This document shows positions 1 through 7,798 of a stretch of 64,000 bases of DNA, piece after piece. Source of the DNA: Bartonella sp. WD16.2 (GTDB lineage Bacteria; Pseudomonadota; Alphaproteobacteria; Rhizobiales; Rhizobiaceae). A model generated the notes under the pieces. The model made no database searches. It was not told the DNA's origin and saw nothing but the letters and a program-made list of their open reading frames with translations. The stretch lies in NCBI RefSeq assembly GCF_002022505.1, contig NZ_CP019781.1, positions 496,001 to 560,000 of the forward strand, read 5' to 3'. How positions within the stretch are numbered: the first letter of the stretch is position 1; each line of letters starts with the position of its first letter. The position numbers and the translations under genes are program-made.

Positions 1-387
1 GCTCATGCACTTGATAAAAGGAAAATTCCTGGATGTACCTATTGTACACCACAGGTTGCCTCTGTAGGGCTTTCAGAGAAAGCAGCAAAAGAGGCTGGCT
101 ACGATATACGTGTTGGTCGTTATTCTTTTTCAGCTAACGGTAAGGCAATTGCTTTAGGTGAAGATCAAGGGTTAGTTAAGACTATTTTTGATAAAAAAAC
201 AGGGCAGCTTCTTGGTGCCCATATGGTAGGAGCAGAGGTAACAGAACTTATTCAAGGTTTTGTTATTGCTATGAATCTTGAAACAACTGAAGAAGAATTA
301 ATGAGTACTGTTTTTCCACATCCGACATTATCGGAGATGATGAAAGAAAGTGTATTAGATGCGTACGATCAGGTTTTAAATGCTTGA
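1..387 (+). CDS. lpdA: dihydrolipoamide dehydrogenase, C-terminal part (cut by window start)
   Basis: The reading frame is open from base 1 and ends with TGA at 385-387, giving the last 128 residues of an E3 subunit of 2-oxoacid dehydrogenase complexes. E3 reoxidises the dihydrolipoyl group with FAD and NAD+. The piece is the C-terminal dimerisation domain. The end carries the HPTLSE motif whose His acts as catalytic base across the dimer interface (residues about 107-112 here), and GAHMVGAEVTELI lies just before it. lipA follows 76 bases downstream, which makes sense because E3 acts on the lipoyl cofactor made by LipA. The N-terminal FAD domain and redox disulfide lie outside the window. Confidence 0.93.
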   Translation, partial: AHALDKRKIPGCTYCTPQVASVGLSEKAAKEAGYDIRVGRYSFSANGKAIALGEDQGLVKTIFDKKTGQLLGAHMVGAEVTELIQGFVIAMNLETTEEELMSTVFPHPTLSEMMKESVLDAYDQVLNA

Positions 388-463
388 TAATTAGGTTATA
401 TGAAAAATTTTGCATTTTGTGATTTTTCATAAGTATTCGCTATTGAGAAGGCAGAGATCTTAG

Positions 464-1417
464 ATGGTTACGGTGGTTGATAGAGTTACGAATAGACGTG
501 TTCGTCATCCTGAAAAGGCGCACCGTCCAGATACGGTTATTCAGAAAAAACCAGATTGGATTCGTGTAAAAGCACCAACATCACAGATCTATAAGGAAAC
601 CCATAATATTGTACGTTTCAATAAATTGGTGACAGTATGTGAGGAAGCTGGTTGTCCAAATATTGGTGAATGTTGGAGCCAACGACATGCTAGCTTTATG
701 ATTTTAGGTGAAATATGTACGCGAGCTTGTGCTTTTTGCAATGTTACGACAGGTATTCCGCTTGCAGTTGATGATGATGAGCCAGAGCGTGTGGCAGATG
801 CTGTTGCACAGATGGCGTTAAAGCATGTTGTCATTACATCTGTTGATCGTGATGATTTGGTTGATGGTGGTGCACAGCATTTTGCAAAAGTTATTCATGC
901 TATTCGTCGAAAGACTCCTACAACAACAATTGAAGTCCTTACACCTGATTTTCGCCATAAGGATAATGCGTTAGAAATTGTAGTTGCTGCTAAGCCTGAT
1001 GTTTTTAATCATAATTTGGAAACAGTTCCATCTAAATATTTAAAGGTGCGTCCAGGAGCACGTTATTTTCATTCAATTCGGTTATTACAACGCGTTAAGG
1101 AACTTGATCCAACAATTTTTACAAAATCAGGAATTATGGTTGGTCTTGGGGAAGAGCGGAATGAAATTTTTCAATTAATGGATGATTTGCGTTCTGCTGA
1201 TGTAGATTTTATGACAATTGGACAGTATTTGCAGCCTACGCGAAAGCATCATCCTGTCATTCGTTTTGTAACTCCTGATGAATTTGAATCTTTTGCCAAG
1301 GTTGGTAAGGCGAAAGGTTTTTTACATATGGCTTCCAATCCTCTGACACGTTCATCTCATCACGCTGGAGATGACTTTAAAGCTTTACAAAAAGCACGTG
1401 CTGAAAAATTTGCCTGA
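464..1417 (+). CDS. lipA: lipoyl synthase (radical SAM)
   Basis: LipA inserts two sulfurs into the octanoyl chain on lipoyl-dependent enzymes. The 317-residue length is normal. Both iron-sulfur cluster motifs are visible: [12 protein letters not shown] (auxiliary cluster, residues about 59-70) and CTRACAFC (radical SAM cluster, about 86-93). The C-terminal RSSHHAGDD segment contains the conserved serine that ligates the auxiliary cluster. The ATG at 464 gives the family N-terminus. It lies between lpdA and a RatA/Coq10-like gene, the order seen in rhizobial genomes. No defect is visible. Confidence 0.97.
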   Translation: MVTVVDRVTNRRVRHPEKAHRPDTVIQKKPDWIRVKAPTSQIYKETHNIVRFNKLVTVCEEAGCPNIGECWSQRHASFMILGEICTRACAFCNVTTGIPLAVDDDEPERVADAVAQMALKHVVITSVDRDDLVDGGAQHFAKVIHAIRRKTPTTTIEVLTPDFRHKDNALEIVVAAKPDVFNHNLETVPSKYLKVRPGARYFHSIRLLQRVKELDPTIFTKSGIMVGLGEERNEIFQLMDDLRSADVDFMTIGQYLQPTRKHHPVIRFVTPDEFESFAKVGKAKGFLHMASNPLTRSSHHAGDDFKALQKARAEKFA

Positions 1418-1428
1418 TAGAGAGAGTT

Positions 1429-1890
1429 ATGCCAACTTTTACAACACATCGGCAAATTGCCCATACTGCTCATGAAATGTTTAATCTTGTTGCAGATATT
1501 GAATCTTATCCTGAATTTTTACCGATGTGTGAGGCTTTAATAATACGTTCTCGGAAGGAGTATGAGGAAAAGACATTGCTCATTGCTGATATGACAGTTG
1601 GTTATAAAATGATTCGAGAAATGTTTACGACACAAGTGCTTCTTCAGCCTAAGAAAAATCTTATTGAGGTTAAATATATTGATGGTCCATTTAAATATCT
1701 CGAAAATCATTGGGCGTTTCACCAAATTCAAAATGTGAATGCATGTAATGTAGAGTTTTTTATTACTTATGAATTTAAGAGCAAAATGTTAGAATTATTG
1801 ACAGGATCAATGTTTGATATTGCTTTTCATAAATTTACAAATGCTTTTGAGAAACGCGCTCATCAGATTTACGGTGTTTTAGAGATATAA
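1429..1890 (+). CDS. RatA/Coq10 family START-like protein
   Basis: This 153-residue protein begins MPTFTTHRQIAHTAHEMFNL, the opening of the Coq10/RatA (polyketide cyclase-like) family with a START fold. Members bind hydrophobic ligands. Mitochondrial Coq10 and its bacterial relatives assist ubiquinone function, and E. coli RatA has been described as a ribosome-association toxin. Conserved features are VADIESYPEFLPMCEA near the N-terminus and FEKRAHQIYG near the C-terminus. It starts 11 bases after lipA and is probably cotranscribed with it. In related genomes this gene sits between lipA and cinA, so a housekeeping ubiquinone role is more likely than a toxin role; that is inference. Confidence 0.85.
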   Translation: MPTFTTHRQIAHTAHEMFNLVADIESYPEFLPMCEALIIRSRKEYEEKTLLIADMTVGYKMIREMFTTQVLLQPKKNLIEVKYIDGPFKYLENHWAFHQIQNVNACNVEFFITYEFKSKMLELLTGSMFDIAFHKFTNAFEKRAHQIYGVLEI

Positions 1891-2139
1891 TAGTTAAATC
1901 TGCTTGGATGCGTAATGAATACTGCATTTGCGAGCTGCATTATAACAAGATCAAAAACTGAAAATTGGATGCAGAAATATTATGAAATACACAAATCTCA
2001 TATATCTTAGTGGGGTGCTATTTTAAAAATTTTTCATGTTTATAAGAGAAATTGAGATTATAGTCTTTTGAGTATTTTTTCACTCTTAGCTATTGTAAGA
2101 ACAAATTTTTGGAAATGACATAATGCGTTTATAAATTTA

Positions 2140-2339
2140 GTGTATATAGCTACCAGATTTATTTTACTTTCTTTGAATAAACAATGAATTTACCAATCGG
2201 ATCTATCCAATGATTTTACAATATCGGTAGGATTTGCAACGGTGATTTTTTTATAAAGATCTACGATTGTGAGTAACAGATCTTTTGAACGACAAGTCGT
2301 TAGAACTACATGAGTCTGTATTTCACAAATGCATATCAT
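2140..2339 (-). pseudogene. decayed cinA/pncC (nicotinamide-nucleotide amidohydrolase-like) remnant
   Basis: An ATG on the minus strand at 2339-2337 overlaps the ispDF stop as ATGA, a classical translational coupling. The frame runs into TAA after about 50 codons, but its translation tracks the start of CinA C-domain proteins. LLLTIVDLYKK then ITVANPTDIV (2246-2217) matches the place of the family motif IATAESCTGGL. In another frame FIVYSKKVK (2188-2162) matches FVTYSNEAK, with most differences explicable by single-base changes. Rhizobia such as Sinorhizobium carry cinA exactly here, between ispDF and the Coq10-like gene. The remaining bases 1891-2139 are AT-rich and probably the eroded 3' half, but I see no firm anchor there. 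Confidence 0.5.
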
Positions 2340-3529
2340 TTAAAAATTTCTCCTGGGTAAATGACAGTAGCCGTTGCAAGAGAGGCAATGCCTTCTTCAC
2401 GGCCAATGAATCCTAGTTTTTCATTAGTTGTTGCTTTAATAGAAATACGATCGGCTGAAATTGTGAGTATATTCATAAGGTGTGTTACCATCCTATGACG
2501 ATAAGGACTGATTTTAGGTTTTTCGGCAATGAGTGTGATATCAACATTAGCAATACGACCGCCTGCTTGCTTAATAATATTAACAGCGTGGCGTAGGAAA
2601 ATTTCTGATGATGCATTTTTCCATTGGGGATCAGAAGGAGGAAAATGGGTGCCTATATCTCCAGCGCCTTGAGTAGCTAAAAGAGCGTCTGTTAGTGCGT
2701 GGAGAGCGACGTCGGAGTCTGAATGTCCATTTAATTTCTTTGTAAAAGGAATTTTTACGCCACATAATGTAATATAATCACCATCTATAAAAGAATGGAC
2801 ATCATAACCATTTCCAGTACGAATATCAGGGAACATAGGTGCTCTTTTCTGGAGATATAAATGTGCAGTTTCGAGATCTTCCGGCCATGTAATTTTTATA
2901 TTATTAGGATTTCCAGGAATGATTCGCATAGGAATACCAAACCATTCGGCGATTGATGAATCATCGGTGAAATTTTGTTTGCAAGATTGTATTGCTTTTT
3001 CATGAGCTGCTAAAATAAGTTTAAATGGAAAACACTGCGGAGTTTGTGCACTATAGAAATTGGTACGCGAAATTGTTTCTACAACATAATGTGCATTATT
3101 TACACGTTTTGGAGTGTCAGAAATGGGAAGGACAGGTAGAACACCTTCTTGGTGGTTGACAGTAGTATGAATTTTTTCAAGGAGCTTGCTTTCGACAAAA
3201 GGGCGTGCACCATCATGGATATGAACATAGTCTGGTTTGATTTCTTTGAGTGCATGGAGCCCGCATAAAGCGGATAGTTGGCGTGTAGCACCTCCTTCCA
3301 CAATGATGAGATCTTTATTAAAATCGGCTATAGCATTTTCACATATTTGGTGGTCATCTGGGCGGATAACCAAAATAATGGTTGTGATGGCTGGATGTTG
3401 CAAAAAACAACGCACAGTATGGTAAATAACCGGCTTGTGTCCTAAAAGTCGGTATTGTTTTGGACTATTTTGTAAAGACCCCACTCTTTCGCCACGTCCA
3501 GCGGCTAATATTATAGCTGCAATAGAAAT
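2336..3529 (-). CDS. ispDF: bifunctional IspD/IspF (MEP isoprenoid pathway), apparent ATT start
   Basis: This is a fusion of 2-C-methyl-D-erythritol 4-phosphate cytidylyltransferase (IspD, about residues 1-230) and 2-C-methyl-D-erythritol 2,4-cyclodiphosphate synthase (IspF, about 235-397), typical of alphaproteobacteria. IspD shows the CTP-binding IILAAGRGERV at its N-terminus, and IspF shows GNGYDVHSF and GHSDSDVALHALTDA with metal-binding Asp and His. The first ATG/GTG/TTG in frame is the GTG at 3484, which would remove the LAAGRGER loop. Upstream the frame stays open to a stop at 3562-3560 without a standard start. An AAGGAA ribosome binding site at 3541-3536 lies 6 bases before ATT at 3529, giving (M)SIAAIILAAGRGER. 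I therefore place the start at ATT. Confidence 0.88.
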   Translation of the reverse strand: MSIAAIILAAGRGERVGSLQNSPKQYRLLGHKPVIYHTVRCFLQHPAITTIILVIRPDDHQICENAIADFNKDLIIVEGGATRQLSALCGLHALKEIKPDYVHIHDGARPFVESKLLEKIHTTVNHQEGVLPVLPISDTPKRVNNAHYVVETISRTNFYSAQTPQCFPFKLILAAHEKAIQSCKQNFTDDSSIAEWFGIPMRIIPGNPNNIKITWPEDLETAHLYLQKRAPMFPDIRTGNGYDVHSFIDGDYITLCGVKIPFTKKLNGHSDSDVALHALTDALLATQGAGDIGTHFPPSDPQWKNASSEIFLRHAVNIIKQAGGRIANVDITLIAEKPKISPYRHRMVTHLMNILTISADRISIKATTNEKLGFIGREEGIASLATATVIYPGEIFK

Positions 3530-3535
3530 ACTTAA

Positions 3536-3541
3536 TTCCTT
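3536..3541 (-). promoter_or_regulatory. ribosome binding site supporting the ATT start of ispDF
   Basis: Read on the minus strand this is AAGGAA, followed by six bases and then ATT TCT ATT GCA GCT. No comparably placed site precedes the GTG at 3484. It is the main evidence that translation begins at 3529 with a rare ATT codon. Confidence 0.6.
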
Positions 3542-3596
3542 TTTAAAGTTTAGTTTAAGCTAATTATTTATTATTTTTTCTACGATCAATTCTTGA

Positions 3597-4010
3597 TTAA
3601 CGTTGTAATAATGGTTGTTGTAGATCAGAAATGGATGTTGTTGATAATACATCGAAAAAAGCATTTAATGCATTTTTGAGTACGATATTTAGGTTACAGG
3701 AATTAACCAGTGGGCAATTAACTTCTTTTGTATCAAAACATTCTGCCATGGAAAAATTATCTTCTATTATTTTCACAACATCAGCCACTGAGATCTCTGT
3801 TGCTGGTTTAGCCAATTTGATACCACCGTTACGTCCACGTACTGTTTGCAAAAAACCTGCCTCCACTAATGGTTGAAGGATTTTAAATAAAAAAAGCTCA
3901 GAAATGGCATATGTTTTAGCAATTTCAGGGATAGAACTTAAACTATCTTGATTAGATGCGCAGTACATGAGTATTCGGAGAGCATAATTTGTTTTTTTTG
4001 TTAATCGCAT
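3597..4010 (-). CDS. rirA: RirA-type Rrf2 family iron-responsive regulator
   Basis: This 137-residue Rrf2 winged-helix protein matches rhizobial RirA closely: the start MRLTKKTNYALRILMYCA, then ELFLFKILQPL and TVRGRNGG in the DNA-binding domain. The three cluster-ligating cysteines lie in AECFDTKEVNCPLVNSC. RirA senses iron through an Fe-S cluster and represses iron-uptake genes when iron is sufficient; Bartonella uses it with Irr and Fur. The start at 4010 is preceded by AAGGAG, whereas the ATG at 4037 is not the family start. The C-terminus ends soon after SISDL, roughly 20 residues shorter than Rhizobium RirA, and lacks that family's usual tail. IscR is excluded by the cysteine spacing. 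It is divergent from ntrY. Confidence 0.87.
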   Translation of the reverse strand: MRLTKKTNYALRILMYCASNQDSLSSIPEIAKTYAISELFLFKILQPLVEAGFLQTVRGRNGGIKLAKPATEISVADVVKIIEDNFSMAECFDTKEVNCPLVNSCNLNIVLKNALNAFFDVLSTTSISDLQQPLLQR

Positions 4011-4090
4011 GGCATCTCCTTGAAAAGTATTAATCAAACATACTTTATTTTAAAACTGTTTCAAAAATGTAGAAATTCTTTCTTAATTTT

Positions 4091-4119
4091 TTGAATTAGT
4101 TATATTGTAAACATAGTAT
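4091..4119 (+). promoter_or_regulatory. candidate sigma-70 promoter for ntrY
   Basis: TTGAAT (4091-4096) and TAGTAT (4114-4119) are separated by 17 bases and lie 61 bases before the ntrY ATG, in the divergent rirA-ntrY intergenic space. The match is good for this genome but unproven, and AT-rich DNA yields such matches by chance. Confidence 0.35.
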
Positions 4120-4179
4120 TATCAATTTTTATCACAAAGGGTTGTGTGAGAACAAGGAGATAAGTAGCGTAAGATCATC

Positions 4180-6402
4180 ATGAATACAACATCTGTGACA
4201 AATCTCCAGAATATAAATCAAAATACTTATAACGATGAATCACGTCGTTTAAGTAATGTATATACATTTTGGGGTATCACAATTATTGTATTAGCTTTGC
4301 TAACAGCGTCTGTTTCATTTATTATTCTTGTTGGGTTAACCTCTATTGTACCTGATAGAGGCGTGACACTAGTCCTTATAGGAATTAATAGTATTTGGGT
4401 TTTGGGGCTGGTAGTCATTGTTTTATATGAAATAATTCCTATTATGCGTGCGTGGCGGTCAAGGCGTGCTGCTTCACGTCTTCATGTGCGTCTTATTTCG
4501 TTATTTGCACTTGTTGCGACATTGCCGGCTGTTGCTGTTGCTCTCGTTTCAGGGCCTGCTCTTAATTTAGGGCTTGACCGGTGGTTTGATACAACAACTC
4601 GACAAATTGTTGGCTCTTCTATCGATTTAGCTAACGCTTATGCGGATGAAATGCTCCAAAATTTGAAAAATTTATCTTATGCTATGGCATTTGCGCTTGA
4701 TAATAAAAAGCTCCTAGCACACAATCCAGTTGAATATCGATTACAATTAACACGTCATGCTGCAGGTCGTAATCTTCGTGGTGCGTTTTTGTTAAGTTCG
4801 ACAGGGACTATTTTTGCTTCAAGCGATCTTGGTGATGAAGATAAATTGCCTATTCCACCATCTCATCTTATTGCTCAAGCAACTAGTGAAAGGCCTTTTT
4901 CTTTTCAGCCGGGAGTTCATGATTATTTTGGTATTGTTTTGAAATTTACGAATATCTCAAATACATTTTTATACTTGGTGCGTGATGTTGATAAAAATGT
5001 GTTGTCTGCTTTACGTTTAACGGAAATTAATACAGATCGTTATCGTGGTTTGAATGAAAATCGCCTGCCAACGCAAATTGCGTTTGGTATGCTTTATTTA
5101 TGTCTTTTTTTAAGTTTATTTTTGTCAGCTATTTGGGCTGGTATTGCTGTTGCTGACCGTTTGGTACGTCCTATTCGGCTTCTTATAGGTGCGGCTGATG
5201 ATGTGGCTTCTGGAAATATGGAGGTTTTTGTGCCGGTACGTGCGAGGGATGGGGATATTGGGCAGTTATCAAAAACTTTTAATTACATGGTCAGTGAACT
5301 TAAAAGTCGACGTAATGAGTTGATAGCAGTTCGTGATCAAATCGACGAAAGACGGCGTTTTTCTGAAGCTGTTTTATCTGGTGTGACAGCAGGTGTGGCT
5401 GGAATTGATAATAATGGGAATATTACAATTATTAATAGGTCTATTGAGACAATGTTTGGTATTAATTCTGAACAAGTTATAGGATACAGCCTTTTATCAT
5501 TAAGCGCTGAAATCGGGAAAGTTTTTGAGTCTGTTTGTTCGTCAGGGCGTAAAAACCACCGTGAACAGGTGACTTTAAGCGTTGCAGAGCAAGAGCGGGT
5601 CTGTAATGTACAAATTACGATGGAGGAAGATGATGGGCAAGGGCAATCTTGGGTTTTAACAATTGATGATATTACAGACCTTGTAGAAGCACAACGTTCA
5701 TCAGCATGGGCAGATATTGCACGCCGTATTGCGCATGAAATCAAAAACCCACTTACACCCATTCAATTGTCAGCTGAACGTATTCGTAGGCGCTACGGTA
5801 CAATCATTACGCAAGATCAAGAAATTTTTAATCGGTGTATTAATACAATTATTCGACAAGTCGGGGATATTGGGCGTATGGTTAATGAATTTTCTTCTTT
5901 TGCGCGTATGCCCAAACCACACATGGGTTTTTCAGATATACGTGGGTTATTGCGTGAAGCGTGTTTTTTGATAGAGGTTACACGACATGATATCCATTTT
6001 GAGCAAGATTTGGGAAATGTACCACTTATAGGTGAGTTTGATAATCGTCTTATTGTTCAGGCATTCAGTAATGTTATTAAAAACGCAAGCGAAGCGATTG
6101 ATTCTGTTGCACGAGAAAAAGGTATTCATGGTCATATTCTGATACGTTCTTATCGTCAAAGAGAGCACTTGGTTGTGGATGTTATTGATAATGGTAAAGG
6201 GCTTCCTAAAGAACAAAGGCAAAAATTATTAGAACCTTATATAACAACGCGAGAAAAAGGGACAGGACTGGGCTTAGCTATTGTCCGTAAAATTATTGAA
6301 GATCATGGTGGGTACATGGAATTGCATGATGCATTAGATAGTTTTTATGAAGGTCGTGGTGCGATGATTCGTATGGTATTTCCGGCTGGTCGAGCAAGAT
6401 AG
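4180..6402 (+). CDS. ntrY: nitrogen regulation sensor histidine kinase NtrY
   Basis: This 740-residue membrane sensor kinase has three N-terminal transmembrane segments (about residues 28-130), an extracytoplasmic region, a fourth membrane segment (about 305-325), a HAMP region (RLVRPIRLLIGAADDVASG), a PAS domain, a HisKA domain with phosphoacceptor His519 in AHEIKNPLTP, and an HATPase domain with NVIKNASEAID, DNGKGLP and GTGLGLAIV. It phosphorylates NtrX, encoded 37 bases downstream. In Brucella the NtrYX pair responds to low oxygen and redox state as well as nitrogen. The nifR3-ntrB-ntrC genes that precede ntrYX in rhizobia are missing here. Confidence 0.95.
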   Translation: MNTTSVTNLQNINQNTYNDESRRLSNVYTFWGITIIVLALLTASVSFIILVGLTSIVPDRGVTLVLIGINSIWVLGLVVIVLYEIIPIMRAWRSRRAASRLHVRLISLFALVATLPAVAVALVSGPALNLGLDRWFDTTTRQIVGSSIDLANAYADEMLQNLKNLSYAMAFALDNKKLLAHNPVEYRLQLTRHAAGRNLRGAFLLSSTGTIFASSDLGDEDKLPIPPSHLIAQATSERPFSFQPGVHDYFGIVLKFTNISNTFLYLVRDVDKNVLSALRLTEINTDRYRGLNENRLPTQIAFGMLYLCLFLSLFLSAIWAGIAVADRLVRPIRLLIGAADDVASGNMEVFVPVRARDGDIGQLSKTFNYMVSELKSRRNELIAVRDQIDERRRFSEAVLSGVTAGVAGIDNNGNITIINRSIETMFGINSEQVIGYSLLSLSAEIGKVFESVCSSGRKNHREQVTLSVAEQERVCNVQITMEEDDGQGQSWVLTIDDITDLVEAQRSSAWADIARRIAHEIKNPLTPIQLSAERIRRRYGTIITQDQEIFNRCINTIIRQVGDIGRMVNEFSSFARMPKPHMGFSDIRGLLREACFLIEVTRHDIHFEQDLGNVPLIGEFDNRLIVQAFSNVIKNASEAIDSVAREKGIHGHILIRSYRQREHLVVDVIDNGKGLPKEQRQKLLEPYITTREKGTGLGLAIVRKIIEDHGGYMELHDALDSFYEGRGAMIRMVFPAGRAR

Positions 6403-6439
6403 TATGGCACAAACCACAAATCATAAGTAAGGGAATGAG

Positions 6440-7795
6440 ATGGTAGCAGATATCTTAATTGTTGATGATGAAGCAGATATTCGTGAGCTTATTGCTGGTA
6501 TTTTGAATGATGAAGGCTATGAAACGCGTGTTGCGTGTCATGCTGATGAAGCGTTAGCACAAATTAATGAGCGTGTTCCAAAGCTAATTTTTTTAGATAT
6601 TTGGTTACAAGGAAGTCGTCTGGATGGTTTAGCATTGCTTGATGAAATCAAAGCTCGACATCCCTCTCTTCCAGTAGTGATGATTTCTGGTCATGGTAAT
6701 ATTGAGACAGCTGTTTCTGCTATAAAACGAGGTGCATATGATTTCATTGAAAAGCCTTTTAAAACCGATCGCCTTATCTTAGTTGCTGAACGAACTCTTG
6801 AAAACTCAAAATTAAAACGTGAGCTTTTAGAATTACGACAACGCTCAAGTGAGGTACAAGAATTGCTTGGAACATCGACTGTTATGAAGCATTTGCGCCA
6901 AATTATAGAAAAAGTGGCGCCAACTAATAGTCGTATTATGATTACAGGTCCCTCAGGTGCAGGGAAAGAAATGGTGGCACGTACTATTCATGCACTTTCA
7001 ACACGTTCTAATGGACCATTTGTTACAATAAATGCTGCAACGATTGTTCCCGAAAGAATGGAAATAGAATTATTTGGCAATGAAATAGAAGGCAGTGAAC
7101 GTAAGATTGGTGCATTAGAAGAGGCACACGGCGGGATATTATATATTGATGAAATTTCTGATATGCCACGTGAAACTCAGGGTAAGATTCTTCAGGTGTT
7201 AACAACACAAACATTTGAAAGGGTCGGTGGTACAAAGCGTGTCAAAGTGGATGTTCGTGTAATTTCTTCAACAGCACAAAATATCGAAAATTTAATTTCT
7301 GATGGGCGATTTAGAGAAGATCTTTTTCATCGCCTTGCAGTTGTTCCCATTACTGTTCCACCGCTTTCTGCACGTCGTGAAGATATTCCGGAGCTTGTTC
7401 GGCATTTTGTTAGAACAATATCATATCAACTTGGTATTAAACCACGTGAAATCAGTGATGATGTTATAGCTGTTTTGCAAGCGCATACGTGGCCAGGTAA
7501 TGTGCGCCAATTACGTAATAATATTGAGCGCCTTCTCATTCTTGTACGTGATGATGAACCAATAACAACAGAGTTACTTCCTGTTGAAGTAAGTGATTCT
7601 TTTCCACGTGTTAAAATAGATACAGATGAGAATATAATGGATTTACCATTGCGTGAAGCACGTGAATTATTTGAAAAAAGATATTTAGTGGCACAGATCG
7701 GACGTTTGGGTGGAAATATATCTCGTACTGCTGAATTTATAGGTATGGAACGCTCAGCTTTACATCGTAAACTTAAAGCGCTTGGAGTTTCATAA
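6440..7795 (+). CDS. ntrX: response regulator NtrX, lacking the GAFTGA motif
   Basis: This 451-residue NtrC-family regulator has a receiver domain with phosphoacceptor Asp53 (LIFLDIW), an AAA+ domain with Walker A GPSGAGKE and Walker B ILYIDEISD, and a C-terminal Fis-type helix-turn-helix (NISRTAEFIGMERSALHRKL). The segment after ELFG (residue 210 on) reads NEIEGSERKIGALEEA, so the GAFTGA loop that contacts sigma-54 is absent. It should bind DNA but is unlikely to be a sigma-54 activator, as also seen in some other alphaproteobacterial NtrX proteins. It is cotranscribed with ntrY and is followed 3 bases later by trkA. Confidence 0.95.
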   Translation: MVADILIVDDEADIRELIAGILNDEGYETRVACHADEALAQINERVPKLIFLDIWLQGSRLDGLALLDEIKARHPSLPVVMISGHGNIETAVSAIKRGAYDFIEKPFKTDRLILVAERTLENSKLKRELLELRQRSSEVQELLGTSTVMKHLRQIIEKVAPTNSRIMITGPSGAGKEMVARTIHALSTRSNGPFVTINAATIVPERMEIELFGNEIEGSERKIGALEEAHGGILYIDEISDMPRETQGKILQVLTTQTFERVGGTKRVKVDVRVISSTAQNIENLISDGRFREDLFHRLAVVPITVPPLSARREDIPELVRHFVRTISYQLGIKPREISDDVIAVLQAHTWPGNVRQLRNNIERLLILVRDDEPITTELLPVEVSDSFPRVKIDTDENIMDLPLREARELFEKRYLVAQIGRLGGNISRTAEFIGMERSALHRKLKALGVS

Positions 7796-7798
7796 ATT

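Noticed and set aside
1429..1890. Toxin of a toxin-antitoxin pair (RatA)
   Set aside because: No RatB-like partner is adjacent, and the lipA-coq10-cinA context fits a housekeeping gene.
3597..4010. IscR as the identity of the Rrf2 regulator
   Set aside because: No isc or suf genes are adjacent, and the AECF-7-C-5-C cysteine pattern and NAFFDVL segment match RirA.
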